Source: Wenjunlia tyrosinilytica (lineage in GTDB: Bacteria; Actinomycetota; Actinomycetes; Streptomycetales; Streptomycetaceae). From it: 64,000 nt of DNA. This document shows positions 27,390 through 36,663 of the stretch, piece by piece. The stretch spans positions 62,001-126,000 of the forward strand of contig NZ_BMMS01000005.1 in the NCBI RefSeq assembly GCF_014646055.1, written 5' to 3'. Position 1 is the first letter of the stretch. The number at the start of each line of letters is the position of its first letter. Position numbers and translations under genes: made by a program. The notes under the pieces are model-generated. The model was given only the letters and a program-made list of their open reading frames with translations. It was not told the origin of the DNA and searched no databases.

Positions 27390-28739
27390 ATGACTGAAGT
27401 CCTGTTCCTCCTCCTGGCACTGGCCCTCACGCTCGCCTGCGCGGTCTTCGTCGCGGCGGAGTTCTCACTGACCACGGTCGAGCGCGCCGACCTCGAACAG
27501 GCGGCGCAGACCGGGGAGCGCGGCGCCCGCAGCGCCCTGCTGGCGGCACGCCGCCTGACCTTCCAGCTCTCCGGAGCGCAACTGGGCATCACGGTGACCG
27601 GGCTGGTCATCGGCATGCTCGCCGAACCCTCCCTGGGCAAGCTCCTCACCGGACCGCTGCGTGCCATGGGGCTCCCCACCTCGACGGCGGAAGGCCTCGC
27701 ACTGGTCCTGGGCATGCTGGCCTCCACCGTCGTGCTGATGGTCCTGGGCGAGCTGGTCCCCAAGAACTGGGCCATCTCCCGCCCGCTCGCCGTCGCCAAG
27801 GCCGTCGCCGGGCCGCAGCGGGTCTTCAGCACCGCCTTCCGCCCCGTGATCGGCCATCTGAACAACACCGCCAACCGGGTGGTGCGCCGCCTGGGCTACG
27901 AGCCCGCCGAGGAGCTGGCGTCGGCCCGCACCCCGGAGGAGCTGGTCGCCCTGGCCCGGCACTCCGCCCGGCAGGGCGCGCTGGAGCGCGACACCGCGGA
28001 GCTGTTCATCCGCACGCTGCGGCTGTCCGAGCTGACCGCGCAGAACGTCATGACCCCCCGCGTCCGCGTCACGGCGCTGGAGGCGCGGTCCTTCGCCCAG
28101 GACGTGGCCGACACGACCCGTGCCACCGGCCTGTCCCGCTTCCCCGTCCACCGCGAGAGCCTCGACGAGGTCGTGGGCGTGGTGCACGTCAAGGACGTGC
28201 TCGCCCTGCCCGCCGAGCAGCGGCCCCACCGCCGGGTCACCGAGCTGATGAGGCCGCCCCTGCTCGTCCCGGAGTCCCTCCCCGCCGACCGGCTGCTCAA
28301 CCGGCTCGTCACCGTCCCCGAGACCCTCGCGATCGCCGTGGTCATCGACGAGTACGGCGGCACCGCCGGAGTGGTCACGCTGGAGGACATCGTCGAGGAG
28401 GTGGTCGGCGAGGTCCGCGACGAGCACGATCCCCTCGAGACGCCCGAACTCGCCCCCTTGGGCACCGACGACGAGGGCCGGGCGATCTGGGAGGCCGACG
28501 GCGGCTGCCGCATGGACCAGCTCCCCGCGATCGGTCTGCGGGTGCCGGAGGGGCCGTTCGAGACGGTGGCCGGGCTGGTGGCCCAGCGGCTCGGCCGTAT
28601 CCCGCGCACCGGTGACACCGTCGAGGTGGAGGGCTGGCAACTGACGGTCGCCGAGGCACGGGGCCACCGGGCCGCCCGGGTCCGGCTGCTCTCCCCCGTC
28701 CCCCGGGCCGGCCAGACCTCGGAGGACTCCCCGTGGTGA
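27390..28739 (+). CDS. CNNM/CorC-family protein (HlyC/CorC-type) 1
   Basis: A 449-residue membrane protein: DUF21 (CNNM) domain with about four helices (residues 1-190; FVAAEFSLTTVERADLEQ, LGELVPKNWAIS), a CBS pair (residues about 210-335; MTPRVRVTALEAR, SRFPVHRE, GVVHVKDVL, GGTAGVVTLEDIVEEVVGE) and a C-terminal CorC_HlyC transporter-associated domain. The family handles Mg2+/Co2+ efflux or related divalent-cation homeostasis; older names call it hemolysin. It overlaps the next paralogue by 7 bp, and the two probably act together. Confidence 0.9.
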   Translation: MTEVLFLLLALALTLACAVFVAAEFSLTTVERADLEQAAQTGERGARSALLAARRLTFQLSGAQLGITVTGLVIGMLAEPSLGKLLTGPLRAMGLPTSTAEGLALVLGMLASTVVLMVLGELVPKNWAISRPLAVAKAVAGPQRVFSTAFRPVIGHLNNTANRVVRRLGYEPAEELASARTPEELVALARHSARQGALERDTAELFIRTLRLSELTAQNVMTPRVRVTALEARSFAQDVADTTRATGLSRFPVHRESLDEVVGVVHVKDVLALPAEQRPHRRVTELMRPPLLVPESLPADRLLNRLVTVPETLAIAVVIDEYGGTAGVVTLEDIVEEVVGEVRDEHDPLETPELAPLGTDDEGRAIWEADGGCRMDQLPAIGLRVPEGPFETVAGLVAQRLGRIPRTGDTVEVEGWQLTVAEARGHRAARVRLLSPVPRAGQTSEDSPW

Positions 28740-29761
28740 TCTTCCTCCAGTTGCTGCTCGGCGCGCTCACCCTCGTGGTCAACGCCTTCTTCGTCGCCGC
28801 GGAGTTCGCGCTGATCTCCGTGCGGCGCAGCCAGATCGAGCCGCGGGCCCTCGAGGGCGACAAGCGCGCCCGCAAGGTCGTGTGGGGACTGGAGAACGTC
28901 TCCTCGCTCATGGCCACGGCCCAGCTCGGCATCGCCGTGTGCACCCTGGCCCTCGGCGCCGTCGCGGAGCCGGCCATCGCGCACCTGCTGGAGCCGCTGT
29001 TCAACGCGGTCGGCCTCCCCCATGGGCTGGTGCACCCGGTCTCGTTCGTGATCTCCCTGACACTGGCGACCTATCTGCACATGCTCATCGGTGAGATGGT
29101 GCCCAAGAACATCGCCCTCGCCGAGCCGGAGCGCACCGCGCTGGCGCTCGGTCCGGTCCTGGTGTCGCTGACCAGGGCGCTGCGGCCGTTCGTCCTCGCG
29201 GTCAACGCCTGCGCCAACAGCGTGCTCCGGCTCCTGCGGGTCGAACCCAAGGACGAGGTCTCCGCGGCGTTCACCGACGCGGAGCTGGCGAGGATCGTGC
29301 ACGATTCGAGCGCCGCCGGGCTGCTGGACGACCCGGCCGCCGAGCGGCTGGAGGACGCCCTGGAGCTCGGCCGCCGCCCCGTGGCCGAGGTCGTCGTCCC
29401 GCCCGAGCGGGTGGTGTACGCGAGGCTGGGCGTGACCCCGGCCGAGCTGGAGCGGCTGGCCGCCTCGTCCGGGTTCTCCCGCTTCCCGGTCATCGACGAC
29501 GAGGGAGCGGTCCTGGGCTATCTGCACGTCAAGGACGCCCTGTACGCGGACGCTCGCGACGAGCCCTTCCCTTTGAGCGCGCTGCACCCGATCAGCCGGG
29601 TGACGGCCGACACCCCGCTGGACGACGTCCTGGCGTCGATGCGCCGCAGCCGGGCGCACCTGGCGGCGGTCACCGACGCCGACGGCAGGAGGCTGGGCCT
29701 GGTGACCATGGCGGACATCCTCAGGGAGCTCGTGGGAGCCGCCCCGGAGGAAGGGAGCTGA
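28733..29761 (+). CDS. CNNM/CorC-family protein 2
   Basis: A 342-residue paralogue with the DUF21 domain (FVAAEFALISVRRSQIE, IGEMVPKNIALAEPE) and a CBS pair (GFSRFPVIDDEGAVLGYLHVKDAL, RLGLVTMADILREL) but no CorC_HlyC domain. The GTG at 28733 has GGAGG 7 nt upstream and overlaps the previous stop. The long plus short paralogue pair is a standard arrangement in actinobacteria and suggests a hetero-oligomer. Confidence 0.9.
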   Translation: MVIFLQLLLGALTLVVNAFFVAAEFALISVRRSQIEPRALEGDKRARKVVWGLENVSSLMATAQLGIAVCTLALGAVAEPAIAHLLEPLFNAVGLPHGLVHPVSFVISLTLATYLHMLIGEMVPKNIALAEPERTALALGPVLVSLTRALRPFVLAVNACANSVLRLLRVEPKDEVSAAFTDAELARIVHDSSAAGLLDDPAAERLEDALELGRRPVAEVVVPPERVVYARLGVTPAELERLAASSGFSRFPVIDDEGAVLGYLHVKDALYADARDEPFPLSALHPISRVTADTPLDDVLASMRRSRAHLAAVTDADGRRLGLVTMADILRELVGAAPEEGS

Positions 29762-29772
29762 ACGAGGCGTTC

Positions 29773-29778
29773 TAGGAT
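29773..29778 (+). promoter_or_regulatory. possible -10 of the GDSL hydrolase gene
   Basis: TAGGAT, 10 nt before the ATG at 29789; a transcript from it would have at most a 3-4 nt leader. Confidence 0.35.
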
Positions 29779-29788
29779 CGGCGAAGCC

Positions 29789-30562
29789 ATGGACACATCA
29801 TTAGAGTTCACCAGTTTCGTCGCGGTCGGAGACTCCTTCACCGAGGGCATGTCCGACGAACTCCCCGACGGCACCTACCGTGGCTGGGCCGACCTGGTCG
29901 CCGCCCGGCTGGCCGCGGACTCCCCCGGCTTCCTGTACGCCAACCTCGCCGTGCGCGGCAAACTCATCGGCCAGATCGCCGACGAGCAGGTCGACACCGC
30001 AGCGGCGATGAACGCCGACCTGGTCTCCCTGGCCGGCGGAATGAACGACGTCCTGCGGCCGAAGTGCGACGTCGACCTGGTCTGCGCGCGCCTGGAGGAG
30101 GCGGCGGCCAAGCTCGCGCCCTCCACCCGGCGGCTCCTGCTGTTCCGCCCGGTGGACTCCTCCCGCAGGCTGCGCGGCGGGACGCGGCTGATGCCCCGCA
30201 TCCAGCGCCTGCTCGACTTGACCTCCGAGCTGGGCGAGCGGCACGGAGCCGTGGTCGTGGACCTGTTCGCCGTGCGTGCCTTCGACGACCCGAGGCTGTG
30301 GGCGGAGGACCGGCTGCACCTGAACGCCGAGGGGCACCGCAGGATCGCCGAGGCGGTGCTGTGCGCCCTGGGGGTGCCGCAGACATTCGACTGGACACAG
30401 CCGCTGCCGCCCGCTCCGGCCGTTGCCTGGGCGGCGCGGCGCCGCTCGGATCTGCGTTGGGCCCGCACGCACCTCGGGCCGTGGATCGGCCGCCGTCTGA
30501 CCGGGCGGTCCTCGGGCGACGGGCGTCCGCCCAAGCGCGGCGACCTGTCCCCGTGGGGCTGA
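29789..30562 (+). CDS. SGNH/GDSL hydrolase with a TTA codon
   Basis: A 257-residue esterase-like enzyme: block I VGDSFTEG (nucleophile Ser), block II-III region NLAVRGK and GGMND, and block V DRLHLN (Asp...His). No signal peptide is seen, so it probably acts in the cytosol on an acyl ester. Codon 5 is TTA (29801-29803), which in Streptomyces requires the developmental tRNA encoded by bldA. The N-terminal residues before FVAVGDSF are not strongly conserved, but the next in-frame starts would remove the catalytic block, so the TTA is probably genuinely translated. Confidence 0.87.
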   Translation: MDTSLEFTSFVAVGDSFTEGMSDELPDGTYRGWADLVAARLAADSPGFLYANLAVRGKLIGQIADEQVDTAAAMNADLVSLAGGMNDVLRPKCDVDLVCARLEEAAAKLAPSTRRLLLFRPVDSSRRLRGGTRLMPRIQRLLDLTSELGERHGAVVVDLFAVRAFDDPRLWAEDRLHLNAEGHRRIAEAVLCALGVPQTFDWTQPLPPAPAVAWAARRRSDLRWARTHLGPWIGRRLTGRSSGDGRPPKRGDLSPWG

Positions 30563-30579
30563 CCTGCGGCGGCGGCCAC

Positions 30580-30585
30580 TACACT
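30580..30585 (+). promoter_or_regulatory. -10 element of purB
   Basis: TACACT ends 8 nt before the GTG start at 30594, compatible with a leaderless or near-leaderless message. Confidence 0.4.
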
Positions 30586-30593
30586 TGGCGCAC

Positions 30594-32027
30594 GTGACTT
30601 CCAAGCCCCGCATTCCGAACGTGTTGGCCGGCCGCTACGCCTCCCCCGAGCTGGCCACGCTGTGGTCCCCCGAGCACAAGGTGGTCCTGGAGCGCCGCCT
30701 GTGGCTGGCGGTGCTGCGGGCACAGGCCGACCTCGGCATCGACGTCCCCGAGCAGGCCGTCGCCGACTACGAGCGTGTCGTCGAGCAGGTGGACCTGGCC
30801 TCGATCGCGGAGCGCGAGAAGGTCACCCGGCACGACGTGAAGGCCCGGATCGAGGAGTTCAACGCCCTCGCCGGCCATGAGCACGTGCACAAGGGCATGA
30901 CCTCGCGGGACCTGACGGAGAACGTCGAACAGCTCCAGATCCGTCTCTCGCTCGAGCTCGTCCGCGACCGGACCGTCGCCGTCCTGGCCCGTCTCGGCGG
31001 GCTCGCCGGGGAGTACGCGGAGCTGGTCATGGCGGGCCGCTCCCACAATGTGGCGGCGCAGGCCACCACGCTGGGCAAGCGCTTCGCGACGGGCGCCGAC
31101 GAGCTGCTCGTGGCGTTCGAACGCCTCGAGGACCTCATCGGCCGCTACCCGCTGCGGGGGATCAAGGGCCCGGTCGGCACCGCTCAGGACATGCTCGACC
31201 TGCTGGGCGGGGACGCCGCCCGCCTCGCCGACCTCGAGGGGCGGGTCGCGGGGCACCTCGGCTTCGCCCGCACCTTCACCTCCGTGGGCCAGGTCTACCC
31301 CCGCTCCCTGGACTTCGACGTGCTCGGCGCGCTGGTGCAGCTGGCCGCCGCCCCCTCCAGCATCGCCAAGACGGTCCGCCTCATGGCCGGGCACGAGCTG
31401 GTCACCGAGGGCTTCAAGCCGGGCCAGGTCGGCTCCTCCGCGATGCCGCACAAGATGAACACACGCTCGTGCGAGCGGGTCAACGGCCTCGCGGTGATCC
31501 TGCGGGGCTACGCCTCGATGACCGCCGAACTCGCCGGCGACCAGTGGAACGAGGGCGACGTCTCCTGCTCGGTGGTGCGCCGGGTGGCGCTGCCGGACGC
31601 GTTCTTCGCCTTCGACGGGCTGCTGGAGACCTTCCTGACCGTTCTGGACGAGTTCGGCGCCTTCCCCGCCGTGGTCTCGCGGGAACTCGACCGCTACCTG
31701 CCCTTCCTGGCCACCACCAAGGTGCTCATGGGCGCGGTGCGGGCCGGTGTCGGCCGCGAGGTGGCGCACGAGGTCATCAAGGAGCACGCGGTGGCCTCGG
31801 CGCTGGCGATGCGCGAGAAGGGCGCCGAGCGCAATGAGCTGCTGGACCGGCTCGCGCAGGACGAGCGGATCCCGCTGGACCGGGCCGCCCTCGACGCCCT
31901 GATGGCCGACCGGCTGTCGTTCACCGGCGCCGCCTCGGCCCAGGTGGCCGCGGTCGTGGACCGGATCGCCGAGGTCACCGCGCGCTACCCGGAGGCGGCC
32001 GCGTACACCCCCGGCTCCATCCTCTGA
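30594..32027 (+). CDS. purB: adenylosuccinate lyase
   Basis: A 477-residue fumarase/aspartase-superfamily enzyme acting twice in purine synthesis: on SAICAR and on adenylosuccinate, releasing fumarate. Features: HEHVHKGMTSRDLTEN, MAGRSHNVAAQATTLGKRF, and the flexible signature loop GSSAMPHKMNTRSCERV. The GTG at 30594 gives the common actinomycete start MTSKPRIPNVLAGRYAS. It is monocistronic here; genes downstream are broken. Confidence 0.95.
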   Translation: MTSKPRIPNVLAGRYASPELATLWSPEHKVVLERRLWLAVLRAQADLGIDVPEQAVADYERVVEQVDLASIAEREKVTRHDVKARIEEFNALAGHEHVHKGMTSRDLTENVEQLQIRLSLELVRDRTVAVLARLGGLAGEYAELVMAGRSHNVAAQATTLGKRFATGADELLVAFERLEDLIGRYPLRGIKGPVGTAQDMLDLLGGDAARLADLEGRVAGHLGFARTFTSVGQVYPRSLDFDVLGALVQLAAAPSSIAKTVRLMAGHELVTEGFKPGQVGSSAMPHKMNTRSCERVNGLAVILRGYASMTAELAGDQWNEGDVSCSVVRRVALPDAFFAFDGLLETFLTVLDEFGAFPAVVSRELDRYLPFLATTKVLMGAVRAGVGREVAHEVIKEHAVASALAMREKGAERNELLDRLAQDERIPLDRAALDALMADRLSFTGAASAQVAAVVDRIAEVTARYPEAAAYTPGSIL

Positions 32028-32031
32028 GCCG

Positions 32032-32300
32032 GTGACGCCCGATCAGCCGGCCCCCGCCGCGGACCGGACCGTCCCCGATGTACTCGCCCCCGGTCTCCGG
32101 GTGCTGTTCTGCGGGATCGACCCCGGCCGGTTGTCGGCGGCACTTCGCCCGCCCCGGCAACCGGTTCTGGCCGACGCTGCAACCCTGGCGGCTCCACTGC
32201 CCGCCAACTGCGCCCGGACGAGCAGGAGAAACCACTGGAGCATGGCCGTGGTCCGACCAATGTCGCCCCCGAGCCACGGCTAGCGGTGGCCGGAATCTCG
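32032..32300 (+). pseudogene. mug (G/U mismatch DNA glycosylase) remnant, broken in three frames
   Basis: Three pieces in successive reading frames resemble one Mug protein: VPDVLAPGLRVLFCGIDPG in the frame of 32032, HFARPGNRFWPTL from 32141 in a second frame, and RQLRPDEQEKPLEHG then PTNVAP from 32202 in a third. The catalytic-motif region (GIDPG in place of GINPG) is also altered. At least two indels have destroyed it. Mug normally removes uracil or ethenocytosine opposite G. It follows purB directly. After 32300 another short fragment (YYLHHALGFQVHDVRHPHRD, ending 32431) belongs to nothing recognised. Confidence 0.75.
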
Positions 32301-32423
32301 CCGAGGAACAGCCGCGCTACTACCTGCACCATGCGCTTGGGTTCCAGGTGCACGACGTGCGCCACCCGCACCGCGACCGCCGCCACGGTCGGGCGGAAAT
32401 CGGTTGGAAGGAACCGAAGCAGG

Positions 32424-33019
32424 ATGACTGAGTGGATGAGCGTGGACTACGTCGTGGTGGACGTGGAGGGCAACGGACAGCAGCCGCCCGACCTGGTGGA
32501 GTTGGCTGCCGTACCGATCGTCGGTGGGGTCATCGGGGAAGCGGTGAGCTGGTTGGTTCGGCCGGATCGACCGATCACGCCCATGGCCCGAAGGATTCAC
32601 GGCATCACCAACGAGGCCGTTGCCGACGCGCCGGTGTTCGAGGACATCAGGTTGACGTGCTGCTGGCCTTGTCGCACCCGGCACTGGTGGCCCACAACGC
32701 CCACGTCGACGTTGATGTTCTTCGGCGCAAACTCACGGGGTGGGAGTGCCCCGAGGTATTCGACACGCTCAAGCTGTCGCGCCGCTTCGTTCCGAACCAG
32801 ATGAGTCACAAGCTGGGCTCGTTGGTCGAGGCGTTCAAGCTCGCCGAGGGGCTGTCGCCGGAGCTGAGGCCCCACCGCGCCGCGTACGACGCGGTGGTCG
32901 CGGCACGGCTGTTCCAGGTGCTCGCCACCACCGACAGTGTTCCGCGGTCGCTGGATGAACTACGCGACCAACCGTCAGGGGGTGGCGGGGTTGAAGCTGC
33001 GACCCTTTTCCAGCTGTGA
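32424..33019 (+). pseudogene. DnaQ-like 3'-5' exonuclease, frameshifted
   Basis: The first half (from ATG 32424) reads VDYVVVDVEGNGQQPPDLVELA (ExoI, Asp-x-Glu) to PVFEDIR; the second half continues in another frame from about 32651 with VDVLLALSHPALVAHNAHVDVDVL (ExoII His-Asn...Asp) and HRAAYDAVVAARLF (ExoIII His...Asp). All three motifs of a DEDDh exonuclease are intact, and one missing base near 32650 separates them. No slippery sequence is seen, so this looks like a mutation or an assembly error rather than programmed frameshifting. The gene sits between two other broken genes. Confidence 0.8.
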
Positions 33020-33080
33020 GCGAGGAGCGTTCGTCACGGTCGACGGCCCCAGCGGGGCCGGGAGCCCAACGCGCCCGTGA
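33012..33080 (+). pseudogene. 5' fragment resembling a thymidylate kinase P-loop
   Basis: The stretch CERGAFVTVDGPSGAGS, frame of 33030-33077, matches the Walker A start of dTMP kinases (FVTxDGPSGxGKST), but the Lys-Ser-Thr is lost and a stop follows within five codons at 33078. Nothing after it resembles a kinase. It is called only from this motif, so it is tentative, but its place next to two other broken nucleic-acid genes supports a decayed cluster. Confidence 0.45.
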
Positions 33081-33325
33081 TCGGAATGGCGCACACTTCC
33101 GGCTGACCGCACCACCGGTTGATTGATGGGCTATGCGACCTGGATGCGTCAACGCCGGCGTGAAGGAGGCGACTCATCGCAGGCCGGACAACCGCTTGAC
33201 TCCTCCGACCAATCGCTCCTAGCGTGAGCAATCCGCCGTCATGAACTGTTCCCAGTCCACTCCCTTGGCTGTGTCCGAGGGCCCTTGGGGCTGCTCGGAC
33301 CTGCATGGCGACGAGGTGATTCCTC
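33081..33325. other. leader and promoter region of the pectin-lyase-fold gene
   Basis: About 245 bp with no gene. It holds a GTCCGAG/CTCGGAC inverted repeat (33273-33279 and 33294-33300, 14-nt loop) just before the GAGGTG binding site of the next gene. Confidence 0.5.
33273..33300 (+). repeat. inverted repeat upstream of the GH28-like gene
   Basis: Seven-base perfect arms (GTCCGAG and CTCGGAC) separated by 14 nt, 12 nt before the GAGGTG binding site. It could be an operator or a leader hairpin. Confidence 0.4.
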
Positions 33326-35275
33326 TTGCGAACCACAAAGCTCCGGCTGGTCCTGACGGCCGTCCTGGGCCTGGTCGTGTTCACCCCCCAGTCCGTACCG
33401 GCGGCCCCGCGGCAGGCTCCCGTGCGCGCCGCCCACACGGCCGCCGTGTTCGATGTGAAGGACTACGGGGCAACGGGCAACGGGTCGAGCAATGACACAC
33501 CGGGCATCAACAAGGCCATCACCGCTGCCAACAGCGCGGGCGGTGGCACCGTCCGATTCCGGTCCGGGACCTACAGGTCCAGCAACACCATCCACCTCAA
33601 GAGCGATGTCACCATCCAACTGGACTCCGGTTCCACGATCCTGGGATCGGGCTCGAACACCTACGACCCGCCCGAGCCGAACGAGTGGGACACGTACCAG
33701 GACTACGGCCACAGCCATTTCCACAATGCGATGATCCACGGTGACCGGCTGACCAATGTCGCCTTCACCGGTTCCGGGACGATCGACGGCGGCGACCACC
33801 TGATCACCGGCAACCCCGGCAGAGGCCAGGCGGACAAGATCATCTCGCTGACGCGCTGCGACGGGCTGACCTTCAACGGCATCACCCTCAAGCAGGGCGG
33901 CCACTTCGCCATCCTCATCAACGGGTGCAGGAACGTCACCTCCGACCACCTCACCATCGCCACCTCCGGTGACCGCGACGGCTGGAACGTCATCAGCGCC
34001 GAGAACGTCAGCATCACCAACGCGAACATCGCGGCCAACGACGACGCCCTGGTCTTCAAGAGCGACTACGCTCTCGGCGCCAAGCTCTCCAACGGCCATG
34101 TCCGGGTCAGCGATTCCAAGCTCTCCGCCAAGTGCTGCAACGCGCTGATGTTCGGCTCCGAGACCTGCGGCGACTTGACCGACTACGTCTTCCAGCGCAT
34201 CGCGATCACCGGGGCGCAGAAGTCCGGCCTCGGCATGGTCTCCATGGACGGCGCCAGGATCACCGACGTCCACTACAAGGACATCACGATGAGCGGCACC
34301 CGCTCGCCCATCATGCAGAAGGTGGGCACGCGCAAGCGATGCGGCAACAATCCGGGCGTGGGCAGCATCAGCGGCATCACCTACGAGAACATCAAGGGCA
34401 CCGGGGCGAGCCCGTCGTTCAGCCCCACGCTGTGGGGCGAGTCCGGCGGCGGCCGGATCAGCGATGTCGCCTTCTCCCACGTCGACCTGACCGTCCCCGG
34501 CGGCAACGGCACGATGGGCACCGGTGTGCCGAGCAACAACGCCACCGACTACAACCCCAGGAGCATCGGTACCCGCCCGGCGTACGGCTGGTATCTGCGC
34601 AACGTCAGCGGCGTCTCGTTCACGGACAGCTCCGTGCGGTTCGCCGCCGACGACGGACGGCCGGCGGTCATCGTCAACAACGGCGGCGATGTCTCCTTCG
34701 ACCGCTTCACCGCTCAGCGCGGCGGCGGCAGCCCGCACGACGTCGGCTTCCAGACCGTCACCGGGTACTGCCTCGCCAACAGCCGTAACACCAGCGGCGG
34801 AGCGCTGCGGGTGAGCGCCACCGGTTCCACCTCTCCTTGCGGCGGCGCAGGCTCCGGCACCGTCTCCGGCCTCCACGTGGCCGACACCGCCAACTCGGGC
34901 GACTGGTCGCTCCAGAGCGGCCTGCGCGCCGGCGCCACGCAGTACGGGGACCGCACGATCACCCTGGCGTCGGTGCCGGCCGCCCTGATGGGCGCGCAGT
35001 GGATCCGCTCGGCCAATGACTCCAAGGGAGCAACCGCCGATCCCCTGGTCGGCTTCACCCTCAGCGATCAGGCCACGGTGTCGGTCGCGGTCGACACCCG
35101 TACCGGACGGCTGCCCTGGCTGGACTCGTCCTGGACCGACAGCGGGACACGGCTGGTGAACAGCGAGAGCACCCCCAAGAACTTCCAGGTCTTCCAGAAG
35201 TCCTTCCCCGCGGGACCGGTGCGCCTCGGTCCCAACGCCGGCACCGGCAGCATGTACACGGTCGTCGTGAACTGA
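33326..35275 (+). CDS. secreted pectin-lyase-fold glycosidase, GH28-like
   Basis: A 649-residue exported protein. Signal peptide about residues 1-28 (LRLVLTAVLGLVVFTPQSVPAAP). A right-handed beta-helix domain follows: VFDVKDYGATGNGSSNDTPGINKAI (the usual start), then LTFNGITLKQGGHFAI and NIAANDDALVFKSD, the equivalent of the GH28 acidic catalytic region. A last domain of about 80 residues (FTLSDQATVSVAVD...FPAGPVRLGPN) resembles beta-sandwich modules of secreted pectinolytic enzymes. It probably cleaves pectic polysaccharides. The TTG at 33326 follows GAGGTG. The ROK regulator gene lies downstream. Confidence 0.85.
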   Translation: MRTTKLRLVLTAVLGLVVFTPQSVPAAPRQAPVRAAHTAAVFDVKDYGATGNGSSNDTPGINKAITAANSAGGGTVRFRSGTYRSSNTIHLKSDVTIQLDSGSTILGSGSNTYDPPEPNEWDTYQDYGHSHFHNAMIHGDRLTNVAFTGSGTIDGGDHLITGNPGRGQADKIISLTRCDGLTFNGITLKQGGHFAILINGCRNVTSDHLTIATSGDRDGWNVISAENVSITNANIAANDDALVFKSDYALGAKLSNGHVRVSDSKLSAKCCNALMFGSETCGDLTDYVFQRIAITGAQKSGLGMVSMDGARITDVHYKDITMSGTRSPIMQKVGTRKRCGNNPGVGSISGITYENIKGTGASPSFSPTLWGESGGGRISDVAFSHVDLTVPGGNGTMGTGVPSNNATDYNPRSIGTRPAYGWYLRNVSGVSFTDSSVRFAADDGRPAVIVNNGGDVSFDRFTAQRGGGSPHDVGFQTVTGYCLANSRNTSGGALRVSATGSTSPCGGAGSGTVSGLHVADTANSGDWSLQSGLRAGATQYGDRTITLASVPAALMGAQWIRSANDSKGATADPLVGFTLSDQATVSVAVDTRTGRLPWLDSSWTDSGTRLVNSESTPKNFQVFQKSFPAGPVRLGPNAGTGSMYTVVVN

Positions 35276-35452
35276 TCCCGAACAGGACATATGAGCCGGT
35301 CCGGGACGGGGCACATGAGCCGGTCCCGGACGGAAAACGGGGCGCGGGGCTCCTCTTTAGGGGCTTCGCGCCTCGCCGTGCCCCGGAGGCACTAGTAGGC
35401 TCCCCCTCATATCATCATCTGATCACTTCGGCGGCTCTGAGAGGGGCGAACG

Positions 35453-36607
35453 GTGGGACGGCTCACCGGTGGGGACCCCTCGCTGCTGCGGCGCATCAAC
35501 TCCGCGGTGGTGCTGCACGCGCTGCGCGACGCGCACACTCCCAGCCTCACCGAACTCGTGGCCAGCACCGGCCTTTCGCGTCCCACCGTGGAGGGCGTCG
35601 TCGAGGGCCTGGTCGCCTCGGGCCTGGTGGTGGAGGCGGCCCACTGCCCCGACGAGACACGCAAGCAGGGCCGCCCGGCCCGCCGCTACCGCTTCCATGC
35701 CGAGTCGGGGCATCTGCTGGGCATCGAGATCGGCGTCCACCAAGTGCACTCGGTACTCACCGACCTCACCGGTGTCACCAAGTGCGCCCTCGGGCGGGAG
35801 GTCCCCGAGGCCGCGGACGCCGACGAACGCCTCGCGGCCATCCGCACGACCGTCGCCGAACTCCTGCGCAGGGCGGGCGTGGCCAGGAGCTCCCTGCGGG
35901 CGGTCGGCGTCGGCACTCCGGGGATCGTCGAGGCCGACGGGACGATCCGGCTGTGCACCGCGCTGCCGGGCTGGACCGGGCTGCCGCTCGGCGAACGGCT
36001 CCGACGCTCGTTCCGATGTCCGGTCCTCGTGGAGAACGACGCGAATGTGGCCGCGATCGCCGAGCACTGGAAGGGTGTCGCCGAGGGCTCGGACGACCTG
36101 GTCTTCGTCCTGGCCGGACTCAGTCCGGGGGCCGGCTCGCTGATCGGCGGGCGGCTGCACCGGGGGTTCGGCGGCGCGGCCGGGGAGATCGGCGCACTGC
36201 ACCTGCTCGGGCACGAGGCGACCCCGGAGCTGCTGCTGTCCACCACGGGCAAGCCGCTGGACCCGCTGGACGAGAACGCGGTGGCCAGGGTCTTCCGGCT
36301 GGCCCGCGAGGGCGACCCGGTGGCACGTAACGCCATGGACCGCTTCATCCGGCGCCTGGTGCACGACGTGGCGGCCCTGGTGCTGGCCATCGACCCGGAG
36401 ATCGTCGTCGTCGGAGGCTGGGCGGCGGGACTCGACGGAGTGCTCGACCCCCTGCGGTCCCAGCTGACCCGCTACTGCCTGCGCCCGCCGAAGGTGGCGC
36501 TGTCCGCGCTCGGCTCGCAGGCCATCGCCACGGGCGCGCTGCGGCTGGCCCTCGACCATGTCGAGGAGGAGCTCTTCACGGTGGACAGCGGCGCCCCGGC
36601 CCGCTGA
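35453..36607 (+). CDS. ROK-family transcriptional regulator
   Basis: A 384-residue regulator: N-terminal winged helix (about residues 10-70; LTELVASTGLSRPTVEGVVEGL) plus a ROK sugar-kinase fold (LLGIEIGVHQVHSVLTDL, VGVGTPGIVEADG, VENDANVAAIAEHW, GGAAGEIGALHLLG). The catalytic ATP loop is degenerate and the CxCGxxGC zinc motif is absent, so it should sense a sugar rather than phosphorylate it. The GTG at 35453 follows GAGAGGGG. Its position after the pectin-lyase-fold gene suggests carbohydrate control. Confidence 0.9.
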   Translation: MGRLTGGDPSLLRRINSAVVLHALRDAHTPSLTELVASTGLSRPTVEGVVEGLVASGLVVEAAHCPDETRKQGRPARRYRFHAESGHLLGIEIGVHQVHSVLTDLTGVTKCALGREVPEAADADERLAAIRTTVAELLRRAGVARSSLRAVGVGTPGIVEADGTIRLCTALPGWTGLPLGERLRRSFRCPVLVENDANVAAIAEHWKGVAEGSDDLVFVLAGLSPGAGSLIGGRLHRGFGGAAGEIGALHLLGHEATPELLLSTTGKPLDPLDENAVARVFRLAREGDPVARNAMDRFIRRLVHDVAALVLAIDPEIVVVGGWAAGLDGVLDPLRSQLTRYCLRPPKVALSALGSQAIATGALRLALDHVEEELFTVDSGAPAR

Positions 36608-36663
36608 GGACCGGGGCGGTCCGGGGCCGCGCGGCGAGGCCCGGCGTCAGCCGCAGGCCCGGA

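Noticed and set aside
32640-32660. Programmed frameshift in the exonuclease
   Set aside because: No slippery heptamer or downstream structure, and neighbouring genes are also broken, so a mutation or assembly error is more likely.
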